NCBI GenBank assembly: GCA_026315105.1
Contig: CM048744.1
Span: 838,622,094-838,686,093, forward strand
Length of the DNA stretch: 64,000 nt
Direction: 5' to 3'
DNA from: Locusta migratoria
Lineage: Eukaryota > Arthropoda > Insecta > Orthoptera > Acrididae
Within the stretch, counting starts at the first letter, position 1. Every line of letters starts with the position of its first letter. The notes under the pieces are model-generated. The model did no database searches and was not told where the DNA came from. It saw only the letters and a program-made list of their open reading frames with translations. A program made the translations under genes and the position numbers. Below, one piece after another: positions 42,301-53,724 of this stretch.

Positions 42301-43740
42301 ACCTTCTACTGCACTTTAGTACTGCTACATTAGATTCTTTAGTTCCCACACATGGATACACTTCTTCATTAATATTGTCACTAGCTTTACGTGGTTCTTA
42401 TAATGGAAAGGCACTGGGGAAATTTTATGATGTTGAAGTAACCAATACATTTTGGCGTAATGAAGACATCGATACCCATATAGTGTTATGGTAAAACTGT
42501 TGATATGTTAGCATTATTCGCATTTTATATGATTTCCAGCCAAATTTCTGATATAATATCCAACTTTTCCCGTTCTTGTTTGAAGGAAAATATATTTTTC
42601 AAAGAAAAATCTTTTCTTTTTTAGATAACATTTGGTTCTGATTAATAAGCAACCACTATATTGTTGATTAATTAAAATTTTTAAGAAACACAGATAAAGT
42701 TAACTACAACAGGTTTCTTATGCTGATAACATTAAGGACTGAGAATATCGATACATGCGTCTGTACTATTCGCCTTCCATACACAGATTAGAAACAGTTT
42801 TTAACTTTTTCTGTACATTCTGTGTTTTTAAGTTGTGTGTAACTTACTTGCGGTTTTATTTCATTTACTTTAGATCACACTGCTGTTTTCTCCGTCTTTT
42901 TGGCTTGATTTATCCGGGTGTAATATGTTTTTGTTTCTACTCGGCAAAATTCGACTATATTCGTCTCGTTCCATTTGTTTTCGCATCACTTTGCGTTTTC
43001 TAAGTTGAATAAAGTTTGCAGATGGGTACTGTTTTAGTGTAATCTCTTTAGATTTATTTTTAACTTCACTACGGTGTGAATGTGTTGTTTTTGTCTGATC
43101 AACTGTTTCCCGCATATTTTGTGAGTGTTCTCCACATTTTATCTTACTCTTATTTTATTTTTACTTGTGTGTTTGCAAATCTGTAGTTAATAAAATGATA
43201 CAACGGATTTCCTAGCTCTTTGTCAAACATGTAAAAGCATGTTTCGTGGGGTTGTGATGGGGTGTAAGTACTGGATGCCTTGTTAGGGGGAGACGAAAGG
43301 CAAATTTTATCCCTATTCTGCCAATGCTATTTTACCCTTTGAATAGGTACACTTTTCAAAGGAACTATAAGTGATAAAAATGAAATTTTTACTGCACATA
43401 TATTTGATATATGTCTCAATTTACAAGTAAAATGAACATAATAACTCAAATGGTTTTGAAGAAAAAAATTTTTTTTCCTTCACCAGTAAAATTTAACCCT
43501 TCTTTAGTACATTAATTATTATAAAACAGTTTATGATTGTTTTGTGGTTCTCAATTGAATTGTAATGATTTATTACCGTCTTCAATACAAAAAGACCAAA
43601 TTTTATCTTAATAACCTCATTAGTTTATATGAAAGTAAAAAAAATGTAGTTTTGAGAACAATCAATTTAAAGTTTAATATTGCTATTCTAGTACAGTTAT
43701 TGATGAGAATTACTTACCACTAATATTTTCCTGCACCGTA
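42301..43740. other. AT-rich spacer
   Basis: Possible SINE body to about 42430; otherwise no recognised feature. Confidence 0.5.
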
Positions 43741-43756
43741 TTGAGCATCATCTGTA

Positions 43757-44330
43757 TCACACTGAGCTTCTTTTCTTCTCTTGGTCCCTCTTCTTTTCTC
43801 TGGCTTCTTTTGTGCATTTGAAATTAGCAATATCAGCTTTGCGAATTCTCTCTTTATCTATTTGGACCAAAGATTTTGCAGTATTTCCACTAGATTGTGT
43901 GCCCAATAATTCCAAAACATCCAATTTTCTAGTTACACCATCATTGAAGAATAAAATAGCGTCATAAACACCAAATTTGAGGGTTGTGATCTGAACAAAT
44001 ACAGTTTTTGGCAATCGGATCCAAATGACAGAATTTACACATTAATTTAAATTTTGGGTTTTCCCATGAAGACATTTCTTCAAGAAGGTATCTTTACAAG
44101 GTCTCTAACTATAGGTTTAATTTCATTCATTAAAGCTGCAGGTAAACAATGTTTGTGGTCATATGTGTCACTTCTCCTGTACTTGCAACAAGTGTCAGGA
44201 CCATATGGGCAAAGAGAGTGCACAGGATTTTCATTTGTGGATAGCTTATGGAAATAGATAGCTCATACAGCTTTTTTCTAAATTCTCTACATTTCTTCTT
44301 ATCGCCAAGCCATAATAATACTGTAATCTT
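43757..44330 (-). pseudogene. Mutator-like transposase, C-terminal region
   Basis: Read leftward from about 44325: YYYGLAIRRNVENLEK, then NPVHSLCPYGPDTCCKYRRS, HKHCLPAALMNEIKPIVRDL, VNSVIWIRLPKTVFV, TTLKFGVYDAILFFNDGVTR, and a basic tail KEAREKKRDQEKKR. This order (CPxGxDxWCKY, LP..V..I.P, N.x.NxxIW, PKTVFV..TLKxGVYDAV..FNDG) matches a Mutator-like transposase family widespread in arthropods. Stops and shifts interrupt it, and the N-terminal catalytic domain is not seen. The family was recalled by pattern; profile searches would settle it. Confidence 0.7.
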
Positions 44331-45409
44331 CACCAAGTTCAACCAATAACGTTCTAAAACAATAACAAACACGATCGGAACAAAAAATATCGATAGTGGA
44401 TACCGGGTAGGAAACATTGAAGCGATAAAAACAATGTACAATGCTGTGTGCATTTTTTCCGCATGACGCAAAACGGAAGGCGTGGCCAGATTGCACAGAT
44501 CGTCAGAAAAACCATCATAACACACGAAAAAATTGTCGTATTTATATAAAACAAAAACTGTTTCTCGCAGGAAATACCATGCATTTCACTATCTCGCGAT
44601 TTCTGCGCTGGATTAATGGCAAGGCTAAGTATGATGTGATTGTGTTGCCTACGCTGTCTCACAGTACGTTTCTGAAGTAGCTGCTGCGGCTTCACCAGAC
44701 GTACTGAAACCTAATCTCAAAACTAGAAAATCTCGCCTAAATTCTGGACTATATTCACAATCGACACTTCTACCAATCCTGAAGGGATTATAACCACCTA
44801 AATGCTTTAACTATTTAATTGGACCTAATGTCCACCACTCTGTCTTTTACGTAACTTGCAAAAAGCGGAAGTCCAACACTTGGTAAAATTGCTAATATTA
44901 GTGCACTTCCCACTTAGGAAAATTCGCACCAAGATCGCTGTGACGTTCAGAGTGGAGCTGGCTGGAACTACGTCCATACACCAGGACTATCGCTGCTGAA
45001 GTAATTCTCCGCTGCTCTGCAAGCATCGCCTCGACAAAACTCTCCCACTCCTTGACACTGATGCCACCTGGTGAGAGAATTGCTCCAATGAAATAACTCG
45101 TATTATTTCCGACAGCCAATGACAAGGACGCTTCTGTCCTCCTTAGGCGACAGTGCGTACTAAAAGGTGTGCAGCTTATGACGTGGAACTACGGAACGGA
45201 AAAATTGTATCTCGTTAAAAGGTGGAAGCGATTTTATTGCGAATGGATAGCCATCTTAGACACAGGCGGGCAACACGGTCCGTCCATGTGACTGACACGA
45301 GGTGTGCATGAGGCGATCACGTGATACCCCACCCCCTGCGTCTTCTGTTCTTCGCTGCGGCTGGCTGTCGGAATATTTCTTCCCCGCGCGAGTCTTTTCC
45401 TTGCTCTCC
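44331..45409. other. spacer, possible 5' leader of the next LINE
   Basis: No recognised protein. Less AT-rich from about 44900 on; the part next to 45410 may be the LINE leader. Confidence 0.4.
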
Positions 45410-45411
45410 AT

Positions 45412-45730
45412 TATAAGTAGTGTGGTCTCCGTAAAATTGATCAACGACATGGTATGTGACAAGATTGTGCGAGAGAACAATGACAAACCCTGTTCTTAAC
45501 GGCGTACGACAAATAAGGGTCGAACTGACAAAACATGTGCCGTCTGAACTCACGACTGGAGGCTGCAGAGCAATAGTGATCTCCGTTGGTCAACCAAAAA
45601 CATGTTCAGTCTGTGGTAAGGAAGCCATGTCCATTCAGAAAGTCTTCAGCGGAGAATTGTTCAGGTACCAACAGGAGAACCTGTACCAACGACTACGGCC
45701 ACGACCCTCCATCTCACATATGCAGAGGTA
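45412..45730 (+). pseudogene. L1/Tx1-like ORF1 fragment with zinc knuckle
   Basis: Frame 1 gives VVSVKLINDMVCDKIVREN; after a shift VLNGVRQIRVELTKHVPSEL, RAIVISVGQPKTCSVCGKE; after another shift GSHVHSESLQRRIVQ. Together the last two form a CxxC-GxxxH-C-type knuckle in which the final Cys is now Ser. This order (VR.EL.KHVPS..T..G.R..V...GQP.TC..C) matches nucleic-acid-binding ORF1 proteins of Tx1-type elements. Confidence 0.75.
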
Positions 45731-46419
45731 ATCACAAAGGACGTTCAATCAAACAATGACATCACCCAACAGCTAGAATGTTCTGCTGAAGGTATGGCGG
45801 AAGCGAATGAACACTTTTCAAGGAAGTGTTAGCGTCTCTCCCCACAGAGATGCCGCGAACGATCTCTCCACCAGAGAGAACATGGAAGTCGACAGTAGGG
45901 TAGAGCCAACAGCCGCCTTCGTCCCTGTGACGACGATGTAAAAGCACCTTCGGATACGGAAGCCCATGCCCGTAAGCAATGATCTCCAAAACGACACAAG
46001 AAACGGCGACTCACCCCGTCAGACGAGTGCTTACGACTTACGATCGGAGACAGTGAACAAGTTGAGACAGGAAGTGATCATGCAGAGGTTACCGCGACCT
46101 CTCCTGAAGAAGGTCAACATCCCGATAAAAACAAAAGCCACGAGCGACCTGCAGAGTGTGACAACGTAGAACTGTCTGCAGCCCCCTACCACTCCTCTAC
46201 TGTGGAAAAGACGACACAACAGGAAGGGGTGAGGAAGACCAAGATGACGACGAACTGGTCACAAGGAGATTGGCCAGAAGACAGTTGAGATGACCCGATG
46301 ACAGCCGCAACAGATGACTGAGAAGCGGCGGCGCCCCTGCAAAGTTAGACACGCAGTTAACGCCAGCGGTTATGATGAGGCTCAACGACGTGTCAGTACA
46401 TCAGTTGACATAAGCTCCC

Positions 46420-47100
46420 ATGGGCGACACACATATTTCAGAACTAAGAAAAGCATTCCGACTTGCCTCCATAAATATCAACACCATAAGGTCGCGCATT
46501 AAAATATCCTTTCTCAAGGAGATGCTGATCGTGGCGGACATCGATATAGTCCTACTTCAGGAGGTGTACGTTGAAGAATTTCCCATCATCTACGGGTACG
46601 ACGCCTACATTTCACATGCCTCCGAAACAGGTAGCGGCGTGGCAATACTTCTTCGAGAAGGAATAGAAGCTGAGGATGTTCTTCGCCTATCTTCAGCATG
46701 GAGATCAGCGATGACGGTGCTTGGTGTCAGACTCATCAACATCTACGCGCCTTCCGGAACAGACATGAGACGATATCGTTCCCGTTTCTTTGCCGAGGAA
46801 ATTGCACCGCTCTTCCAAGGACGACACGACTGTTTCATCTTCGGAGGTGACTTTAATTGTGTACTTGCCCCGAAAGATCAATGCCCTGGATACACAACGT
46901 GCCCAGAACTGAAAACGATGGTGCGTGATATGCATTTGGTTGACACATGGGAGCATGTACATGGCCTACGTCAAGGCTTCACCCATATGACGAGTCATTC
47001 CGCTAGTCGCCTCGATCGAGTTTACGTAACAAATACTCTCAGCACTGATATCGTGGATGGAGAACTGTGACCTGCAGCCTTCACCGACCATACGGCATTA
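46420..47100 (+). pseudogene. L1/Tx1-like ORF2 endonuclease domain
   Basis: An open frame of 216 codons from the ATG at 46420: ASININTIRSRIKISFLKEM, DIDIVLLQEVYVEEF (catalytic Glu), TGSGVAILLREGIEAED, GVRLINIYAPSGTDMRRY, DCFIFGGDFNCVLAPKD (Asp/Asn) and SHSASRLDRVYVTN. A TGA at 47068-47070 stops it. The next codons give AFTDHTALICTI, the terminal (T/S)DH motif. All key AP-endonuclease residues are present. Confidence 0.85.
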
Positions 47101-47695
47101 ATATGTACCATCTCTCTCAGGGGACATCAGGCGTGGCGGAGCCGCGATCCTTGGACACTGAACGTAGCCCACCTTGAAAATCCAGACTGTCGCAGTGCGA
47201 AGATACATAGACATCATGCCTAAGACGTCTCCAGGCGTATCCCACGACACTACGTTGGTGGCTGGATTGTGCCAAACCAGCAATACGCCGTGCTTCCATT
47301 CTCTACGATCGTGAACAGGCAGCGTGGTGAACTTCTATTTCACTGTACTACGTGAATGCAATAAGCAGGCACCTTCTCCGGAGAGACAGACGACAGTACA
47401 ACAAGCCAAAGCCAAGAATATAGCCATCATGAGAAGCCACCCCGGGCAAGGGCAAGGGCACTCGACCGGGTCACGGGAGGAAAACCATCCATATATCATA
47501 TCATCAACGAACGTAAGCGTCGACGAAGAGGCCTGATACATGTACTGGACATCGAAGATGGCAAACACCTAACTACGCAACAAGAAATAAGCACACTGAC
47601 TTTGTCGAATACTAAACTCAACTATACACAGCAGTGGACACTGATATGGCACCATTGATCCGGCGCCAGAAGCACAGCTAACTGAAGGAGAAGTA

Positions 47696-48557
47696 GTGCA
47701 GGCTATTGGTAAGGGAGCGATGAATATATCGCCTGGACCAGATGGCCTCCCACTGGAATTTTATCGGACCATCCGACGTATGATAACACCAATGTGGACT
47801 AGTATTGGCCGTGAATTGATGTCTACAGATGTGCCCTTACCACCGTCCTTCGTTGGGGGACTTGTTTTTCCGATACACAAGCTCACGGATACGGGACTAC
47901 CGACTATTGACGCTTCTGAATTGTGACTTTAAAATATTCTCCAGACTCTTAGCTGCGCGCTTGGGAAGTATATTGCTCCAAGTGATATCAATCGATCAAT
48001 CGTCGCTTGGCGGAGATGCCAACATTCAGACAGCACTCGGCAAATACCGCGATGTAATCGCACTAGCGAATACCTTCCACCTTCGCGGGGCTCTTGCATC
48101 GTATGATTTTGATCGAACCTTCGACAGAGTGGGCCTCACCTATCTAGCAGCGATTTCCACGCCCTTTATCAGTGATGTAATGCGGCTATTAAATAACGCC
48201 TCCTCCAAAGTGCTCATCAACGAACGAACGACAGCACCCCTCACCATATCAAGGTCGATTAGACAAGGATGTCAACTTTCGACAATTTTATACGCCATAG
48301 CCCTTGACCCACTACTCTGTGGCCTTCGTCAACGATTGACAGCAGGATTGACAATGAGAGGATACACCTTCAAACGTAAAGCGTATGCAGACAACCTGCT
48401 GCTTATGGTACGGACTGACAACGACGTGCAAAAGGCTTTAACTTGGATAAACAGGCAGCCGCATCAATGTGAACAAGCAATGGCCATGAATATCGGTGAC
48501 GGGATACCAGATGAACATGTAGCGCCCTTACAACTCAAGGATACCTGCAATGCTTAG
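47696..48557 (+). pseudogene. L1/Tx1-like ORF2 reverse transcriptase domain
   Basis: MNISPGPDGLPLEFYRTIRR and FVGGLVFPIHK, then after a shift near 47905 LLTLLNCDFKIFSRLLAARL, LASYDFDRTFDRVGLTYLAA (first catalytic Asp), RSIRQGCQLSTILYAIALDP and TFKRKAYADNLLLMVRTD. The normally invariant YADD is YADN, so the third catalytic Asp is lost. SPGPDGLPxEFY and LLNCDxKIxSRLLAxRL are typical of the L1/Tx1 group. Confidence 0.85.
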
Positions 48558-48718
48558 GTGTTTTCACTGCGTCACACTGCAGCTTACAAGAGACTTCTAC
48601 AGTCCATCTGGACAGCAGTCAGAGGTAATACTATACGGTCTTTGGACATGATCCAGCGTGTCACTTATGTTAACACGTACATGGCGTAACGAATTCCTCA
48701 CCTTACACAAGCCTTCCG

Positions 48719-49530
48719 ATGCCGACGGTGATAGCACGGCGCATATTGGCTGCGATCGGTTGCTTCGTCAGCGCGGGACTTCTCTTCAAAATTCGACTTG
48801 AAACCTTCACCCTCCCTTCCGGTAGGGGAGGTCTAGGTCTTGCACATGTTCGTGATCGAGCAGTGGCACTATACATCAGCACCTTGTTAAAGTCGTGGAG
48901 ACGCCATCAGACATCTCGCACAGGAATCTTAATAGAAGGACTAGTACCGAGGTCTCTAACAGCACCTGTAGCGGTACAGCACACCTCACAGTCACTCCAC
49001 CACATAAGCTCCCTTTTTTTATTTTTATTTTTTTTAATATATAGAATTTAGTTACGTTCAGATGGCACAGCCGGAAACCAGACCTGCGATGGCTCCCGAC
49101 ATCTATCGAATTTTAACGGCCACAAGAACTGGCAATGTTATTGAGAAGAAGTACAAATGTCGACTGGCCGGTGGTATGACGAGTGAAACACTACGTTTCC
49201 TTGGATACAGAAACACGTGCCATGTGGTACCTGACAGTTAATGGTAAACACGCAACAAGATCTAGACTCCACTCTATACATCTGATGGACTCACCATTGT
49301 GCCCCAGTGCCGAGTCCGGGACGACGACGAACACCGGCTAACATGTGGCCCAGCAGCAGAAGTCTGGCGTTTAGGACAACAGATAATAGCTTTCTTTCTT
49401 CGAGTGGCGCAACAAGACATTAGACCACGTTCCGTGTTATTCCCTGACAGTACGTACTATCCACGAACTAAAATGAACGCAGTAACGTGGATTAGAGCAC
49501 AACTATTTATTCAGAGATAGCCCTATGAAT
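48719..49530 (+). pseudogene. L1/Tx1-like ORF2 C-terminal region
   Basis: PTVIARRILAAIGCFVSAGL, FTLPSGRGGLGLAHVRDRAV, then after the T-rich break a zinc-finger-like segment CRVRDDDEHRLTCGPAAEVW, LFPDSTYYPRTKMNAVTWIR. The C..DDDEHRLTCG..W order corresponds to the Cys/His tail of Tx1-type ORF2. Frameshifted. Confidence 0.75.
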
Positions 49531-49981
49531 GTATTAGCCTTTTTATGTACTTAGAATAACGACATAGAAAGATTGTACATAATCCTAAGTATAGGCAGTA
49601 TTTTTCTAATTTTCAGGACCCGCCGCACAGCTGGAACGTCCCGGGTAGGAGATATTAAAACATTAAATCGACTAAGGATGAACGAAAGATATGAAACGGT
49701 AACTACCCGGGCACTGGAGCGTACTGCTCTACACCGTACTGCGTGGATGTTTATTTATGATATGCGAGAAGGCAGTTAAGTTTCTGTATGGGTTGTGGGC
49801 ACGGTGAGCAGATTTACTTTTAAAAAATTAAATAAATACGTATGTAAATTAAAAAAAACTCTTTATGAAGAATTATATTGTCTACACTGAATAAACGTCA
49901 TACCTGCTTAATACACTAGCCCTAACCTCTCCCCATAAATTTATACCTGTTCTTGTTTATTTTTTAAAAAATAATAATAAA

Positions 49982-50143
49982 GCGGTCGGGAGCGCCACGT
50001 TGCGAATCGCGCTGCTTCCCGAGTCGGAGGTTCGAATCCTCCCTCGGGCATGGATGTTTTTGTTGTCTTTAGTATAAGTCAGTTCATAAGTAGTTTGTAA
50101 GTTTAGGGACTGATGACCCCGCTGTTAAGTCCCATAAAAAAAG
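49982..50143 (+). mobile_element. tRNA-derived SINE, head-truncated
   Basis: Starts inside the head (agcggtcgggagcgccacgt). B-box-like 'ggaggttcgaatcctccctc', tail 'gggactgatgaccccgctgt'. An (AAT)n-like run of A/T precedes it. Confidence 0.85.
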
Positions 50144-50365
50144 TTACGTTACGTGGTCAATATGCTTGAAAAGTGTGTGGTTTGCCACATTAGTTTGGTC
50201 ATTTGTGAGGTGCTTCTTTCCTGTTATTATTTTTTGGCTGTGGTAGTTTTCTTGTAGGGTGCACATTTGCATCTTGTTGTTCTTCAACACTGTGAGTTCC
50301 ATGTCTTCATGTCCATGTTTTGAAAAGGTTGAGTGACTTGTGTTATACTTGTAGGATCGTAACAA
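50144..50365 (-). pseudogene. Penelope-like element C-terminal end
   Basis: The reading frame SHSTFSKHGHEDMELTVLKN ... KKHLTNDQTNVANHTLFKHI resembles the region after the GIY-YIG core and the terminal NDQTN..N..LF of PLEs (compare LNDQIQ at the window start). It sits downstream of the minus-strand PLE RT at 50916 on, separated by a SINE. It may be the same element's end or a second copy, since part of the segment seems represented twice. Confidence 0.55.
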
Positions 50366-50536
50366 AAAAAAAGTAATTTACAAAATAAAACATTTGAAAA
50401 GAACGTCGACATATAACAGTACAAAAACTTTTAATCTTGTAAATAATCAAAAATTAGCCAAGGTGTTTCCATGGCGTAGTTCAGTCTGGGAGTATTTCAA
50501 TCTTTTCTAGAATGATTAATGTATATTCCTTTTTAC

Positions 50537-50822
50537 TGCGCCTCGGTTGCACATTGGTAGAGTGTCAGACTATAAATCCGAAGGTCGCGGGTTCTATCCT
50601 CGCCAGCTCCTAGGATTTTTATCTGTCACTTTCCACTTCTTGTAGCTTTGGCAGTATTGCTCACGTGAAATATACCGAGTAGCACCGTGGTTCGAAACAC
50701 ACGTTAAACTGCAGGTTCCCTTTTATCTGGCTGGGTAAGTCAGTTCAAACATCGGAGGAAGGCAACGGCATACCACCTCCAAACAGGACCATGCCTAGTA
50801 AAGCACTTGTGGTGTTCAAACC
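50537..50822 (+). mobile_element. tRNA-derived SINE, third family, within PLE
   Basis: The tRNA-like head 'ggttgcacattggtagagtg', anticodon-loop-like 'ctataaa' and a paired T arm 'gcgggttctatcctcgc' are well formed, but the acceptor stem is poor. The body carries 'ggaggaaggcaacggcatac' and 'ggaccatgcctagtaaagc', a conserved SINE body seen in several insects (memory, unchecked). It interrupts the PLE between the GIY-YIG domain and the C-terminal end. Confidence 0.7.
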
Positions 50823-50915
50823 AATCTTCTAATTGTTGACTGCTTTACCTATGTTTTTTTATTCCGTTTTCTCCCGATGCAGTACTTTTAGGTTGTTGGC
50901 GATATCCGAGACTAT

Positions 50916-52382
50916 ATGCGTCGTTCCCTGCAAATGCGCACTAAAAGCACTGGAAGTACTGACATGCTCCTTAAATCTTATTTCAAAACTTATCCATGTT
51001 TGACCAATATAAGAAGAAGAGCAGCCAACACAAGAAATTCTGCATATGCCAGGACCCTCGAAAACTCACTTTTTGAGTCCTCCCTGTGTCTAAACATTTT
51101 CCTATTATTTCTAGGGATAAAATATGCTGGTGTAATACCTTTTGCAGCTAACTGTTTGCCTATTTTATTGGAAAAGTTACCATAGGAAGGGAACCTGTTG
51201 TAATTAATATCTTTCTCACTGTTGCTACGCATGGGAACCAGAGTTGTATGTTCGTCTTGTGACATCTGTGCTTCATTTCTGGGAGGTGCCTTTTTCTTTT
51301 CTACAATCCTATTGATATTATAGACAAGGTCTGCTTCATAGCTATTTGCTACAGCTATGTATTCGATGATGTTTAACTCGCGCTCAAACACTGCGTTAGA
51401 TAATGGGGCGGTGTGTATTCTATGTAACACGGATAGAAATGCTGCTACCTTATGTTTCCACGGATGGTTCTAAGATTTATGGATAACAGTATCTGTAGCA
51501 GTGGGTTTCCTATAACTGTCAAAGCTAAAAGACTCTCCCTGTAGCGCTAATGCTAGATTAAGAAAAGGTAATGTTCCATTGACATTGTGTTCTAGAGTGA
51601 ACACAACATTTTGGTTATTTGGTACTTGGAGAAATTGCTCACACTCCTGGTGTGAACCAGCATCATGTAGGAAGATATCGTCTACGTAACGACACCATAA
51701 TATGACGTTAATAGAAAACTGATTTAACTCCTTTATAATACAAAATTCTAATCCTGTCATATAGATACTTGACAAATTGTAAGAAAGGGGTGAGACCATA
51801 GCTAAGCCACACTTTTCTACATAATATTTATCTCCAAACCTGAAGTAATTAAACTGTATAACCACTTTCTGAATTAGGCGTACGTCCTCGATTTCATCGT
51901 GGGGCCTGTCACTGTGTCTCTTGAGATTTATCATTTACTATGTTTTGAATCTCATCTGTTGGGATACTCGTATACATGTTTTTTACGTCAAAAGATACCA
52001 TTGATGTCTTTGAGGAAACTGACACATTGGAAAGTTTTAAAATAAGCTCCTCTCTGTTTGAAATGTTAAAATTTACAGGACGTTTAAAGTTCTTTCTTAG
52101 ATACTGTGCTAACATTTCCTCTAGCAACTAACCCGGTCCACACCTTGCATTTATTATGGGACGAATAGGAAAATTATTTTTATTAATTTTTATTATTCCA
52201 TGCAAACGTGGAGCAGAGGGGTTCATCGGAATTAAAGCCATCTTTTTGAATTTGTCTGGGAAAGTCTTTGTAGAACACAGGGACTCTTTAATACTTGCTA
52301 AGTATTTAGCCGTTAAATCAAACCGACTACTTTCAATTCCGGTCTCCTCAAAGAATTGTTGTATTTTCTGCCCGTGATTCAT
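50916..52382 (-). pseudogene. Penelope-like element: RT and GIY-YIG endonuclease (family 1)
   Basis: From right to left: ALIPMNPSAPRLHGIIKINK, IRPIINARCGPG, TSMVSFDVKNMYTSIPTDEI (first catalytic Asp), GLAMVSPLSYNLSSIYMTGL (for the usual PMGSPLSP), NVILWCRYVDDIFLHD (catalytic YVDD), HNVNGTLPFLNLALAL. Then come a connecting region and CVGCSSSYIGQTWISFEIRF ... HLQGTTHIVSDIANN, the GIY-YIG endonuclease (here SYIGQT). Several frame breaks. The N-terminal part extends to about 53000 in decayed form (INEKLADNGHLVVQ near 52420). Confidence 0.88.
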
Positions 52383-53177
52383 CTGCTTGGACTACAAATG
52401 CCCATTATCCGCTAGCTTTTCGTTGATGTCTGCAACAATGCCATTCTCCTCTTAGTGGACTGAATAAAGAGGATTAGATGGCTTCAGATTTTTGTGGAGT
52501 GCTTCAGTTACCTTATTTGCACTTACTGTGAATTCGTTGTGCTGAGATGTAGCTAGCATTTTACAATCTAGTGTCGAGGCAGTATGTGACACTAGTTAAT
52601 CTAGCTGTTGTTGCGAGACTTTCTGGTGTGTACTATATGGCAGACCTTTGTCTAACAAATTCCTTTCCTTTTGATCAAATTCTATTGCAGTTAGCTTCAG
52701 GGACTTAAAAAAACTGAAACTCGCGTTTCCTTACTGGAGTATCAGGTTGTTGAGGTACTGCTCCTTGCAACTTACGCAATTTGTCGAGGTGGGTATTTGA
52801 CAAACGGTTTCCTAGTTTTGCTATATATAGTTTTACATGATCTATCACCCAGTTGAACATCTGACTGTTAACGTTTTAGATAACTGTATATGAGCTAGGT
52901 ACAAGTTCATGTTTATACTGTCTTTCTTTGCATAAAGTGACCTGATACCAATACGTAGACAGAACACCATTACTTTAAACAAATTGCCAGTAGACATTTC
53001 TCGTAAACAAGTGATTTACATAATTAAGACACATTTTGTTGAAGTTAATATTTGTTGATGTCTTTAGTAGCTTTTTTCTGGAGTTAAAAAACTTGTCAAA
53101 CGCCCTTGTAGCCGTGCTAGGCTATTTTGAACATAAAACTTTATACGTAGGGCAACCATAGTAGCAAGATCCCATAA
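52383..53177 (-). other. decayed 5' part of PLE family 1 and spacer
   Basis: PLE-like residues (DINEKLADNGHLVVQAD) continue just upstream. The rest cannot be assigned with confidence. Confidence 0.4.
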
Positions 53178-53363
53178 GTTCTTAAAAGAACTGGTCCGCT
53201 GCGACTGTGAAATTCCTTTATTCAAGGACTCACACGACCGGTTTCGAAACTTAAAGTTGCATCCTCAGGTGTGATCTGTTTACAAATGAATGAGAACTGT
53301 CAGAATTTTAAGCATTGTTGACATCAATGTAAGGTCGTAATAGTCTCTGTCTACTTACGTTAA
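53178..53363 (-). repeat. left inverted repeat flanking PLE family 2
   Basis: Reverse complement of 56259-56436 at roughly 90 % by eye (gtccgctgcgactgt, ttacaaatgaat, acatcaatgtaaggtcgtaa shared). Contains a hammerhead-like core. PLEs are known to carry such terminal repeats in direct or inverted orientation. Confidence 0.9.
53230..53274 (-). ncRNA. hammerhead-ribozyme-like motif
   Basis: Minus strand: TCACAC, CTGAGGA, a hairpin TGCAAC-TTTAA-GTTTC, GAAA, CCGGTC, GTGTGA. The outer six bases pair perfectly (stem I), the cleavage triplet is the canonical GUC, and ACCGGU is a self-complementary short stem III as in dimeric PLE hammerheads. An unpaired U before stem II and one stem II mismatch deviate from consensus. 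Confidence 0.6.
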
Positions 53364-53724
53364 ATCATTACAAAGAACTGGTGAAGCTCATTCCCTATCA
53401 TTTCTAATATTTATATGTGGCGATATTTGAAGCCATTCCCGCATCTAAAACGCAGTGAGAAGGAAAAACGAAAAAAAAAAAAAAAAAGGAATGGAGTTTA
53501 ACTACATAAATAAATTATTTCTAAAAATAAACAATCTCAGTCTAGCCGCGTCTGAAGGGTTAAAACAGTAATCTAGAAGTTGTTGTATTTACATCCTTTG
53601 AAGATGGTCTGGGGAGGCACTCTGTGTTAACGGTCTCCACCTGGCCACTGGTCGCGGGCAAACAAACGCGGAAATTCGCGCATGCGCATTGTCGCAATAC
53701 TGGAAATGCTTTGATAAAATCCAG
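53364..53724. other. spacer with A-run
   Basis: A run of about 17 A at about 53471-53488. Otherwise nothing recognised. Confidence 0.5.

Larger units (their letters stand above)
45410..49800 (+). mobile_element. L1/Tx1-like non-LTR retrotransposon (decayed, near full length)
   Basis: ORF1 gag-like with zinc knuckle, then ORF2 with AP endonuclease, RT and C-terminal domain in the expected order over about 4.4 kb. The base composition is more GC-rich than the flanks. The 3' end is near 49800; no clear target duplication found. A T-rich insert at about 49012-49050 interrupts the C-terminal part. Confidence 0.8.

Noticed and set aside
43757..44014. Host gene with a basic coiled tail
   Set aside because: The text upstream in shifted frames continues the same transposase family with stops, so it is a transposase relic.
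50537..50612. Possible tRNA gene (tRNA-like fold, loop ctATAaa)
   Set aside because: The T arm pairs well but the acceptor stem does not, and a conserved SINE body follows, so it is a SINE head.
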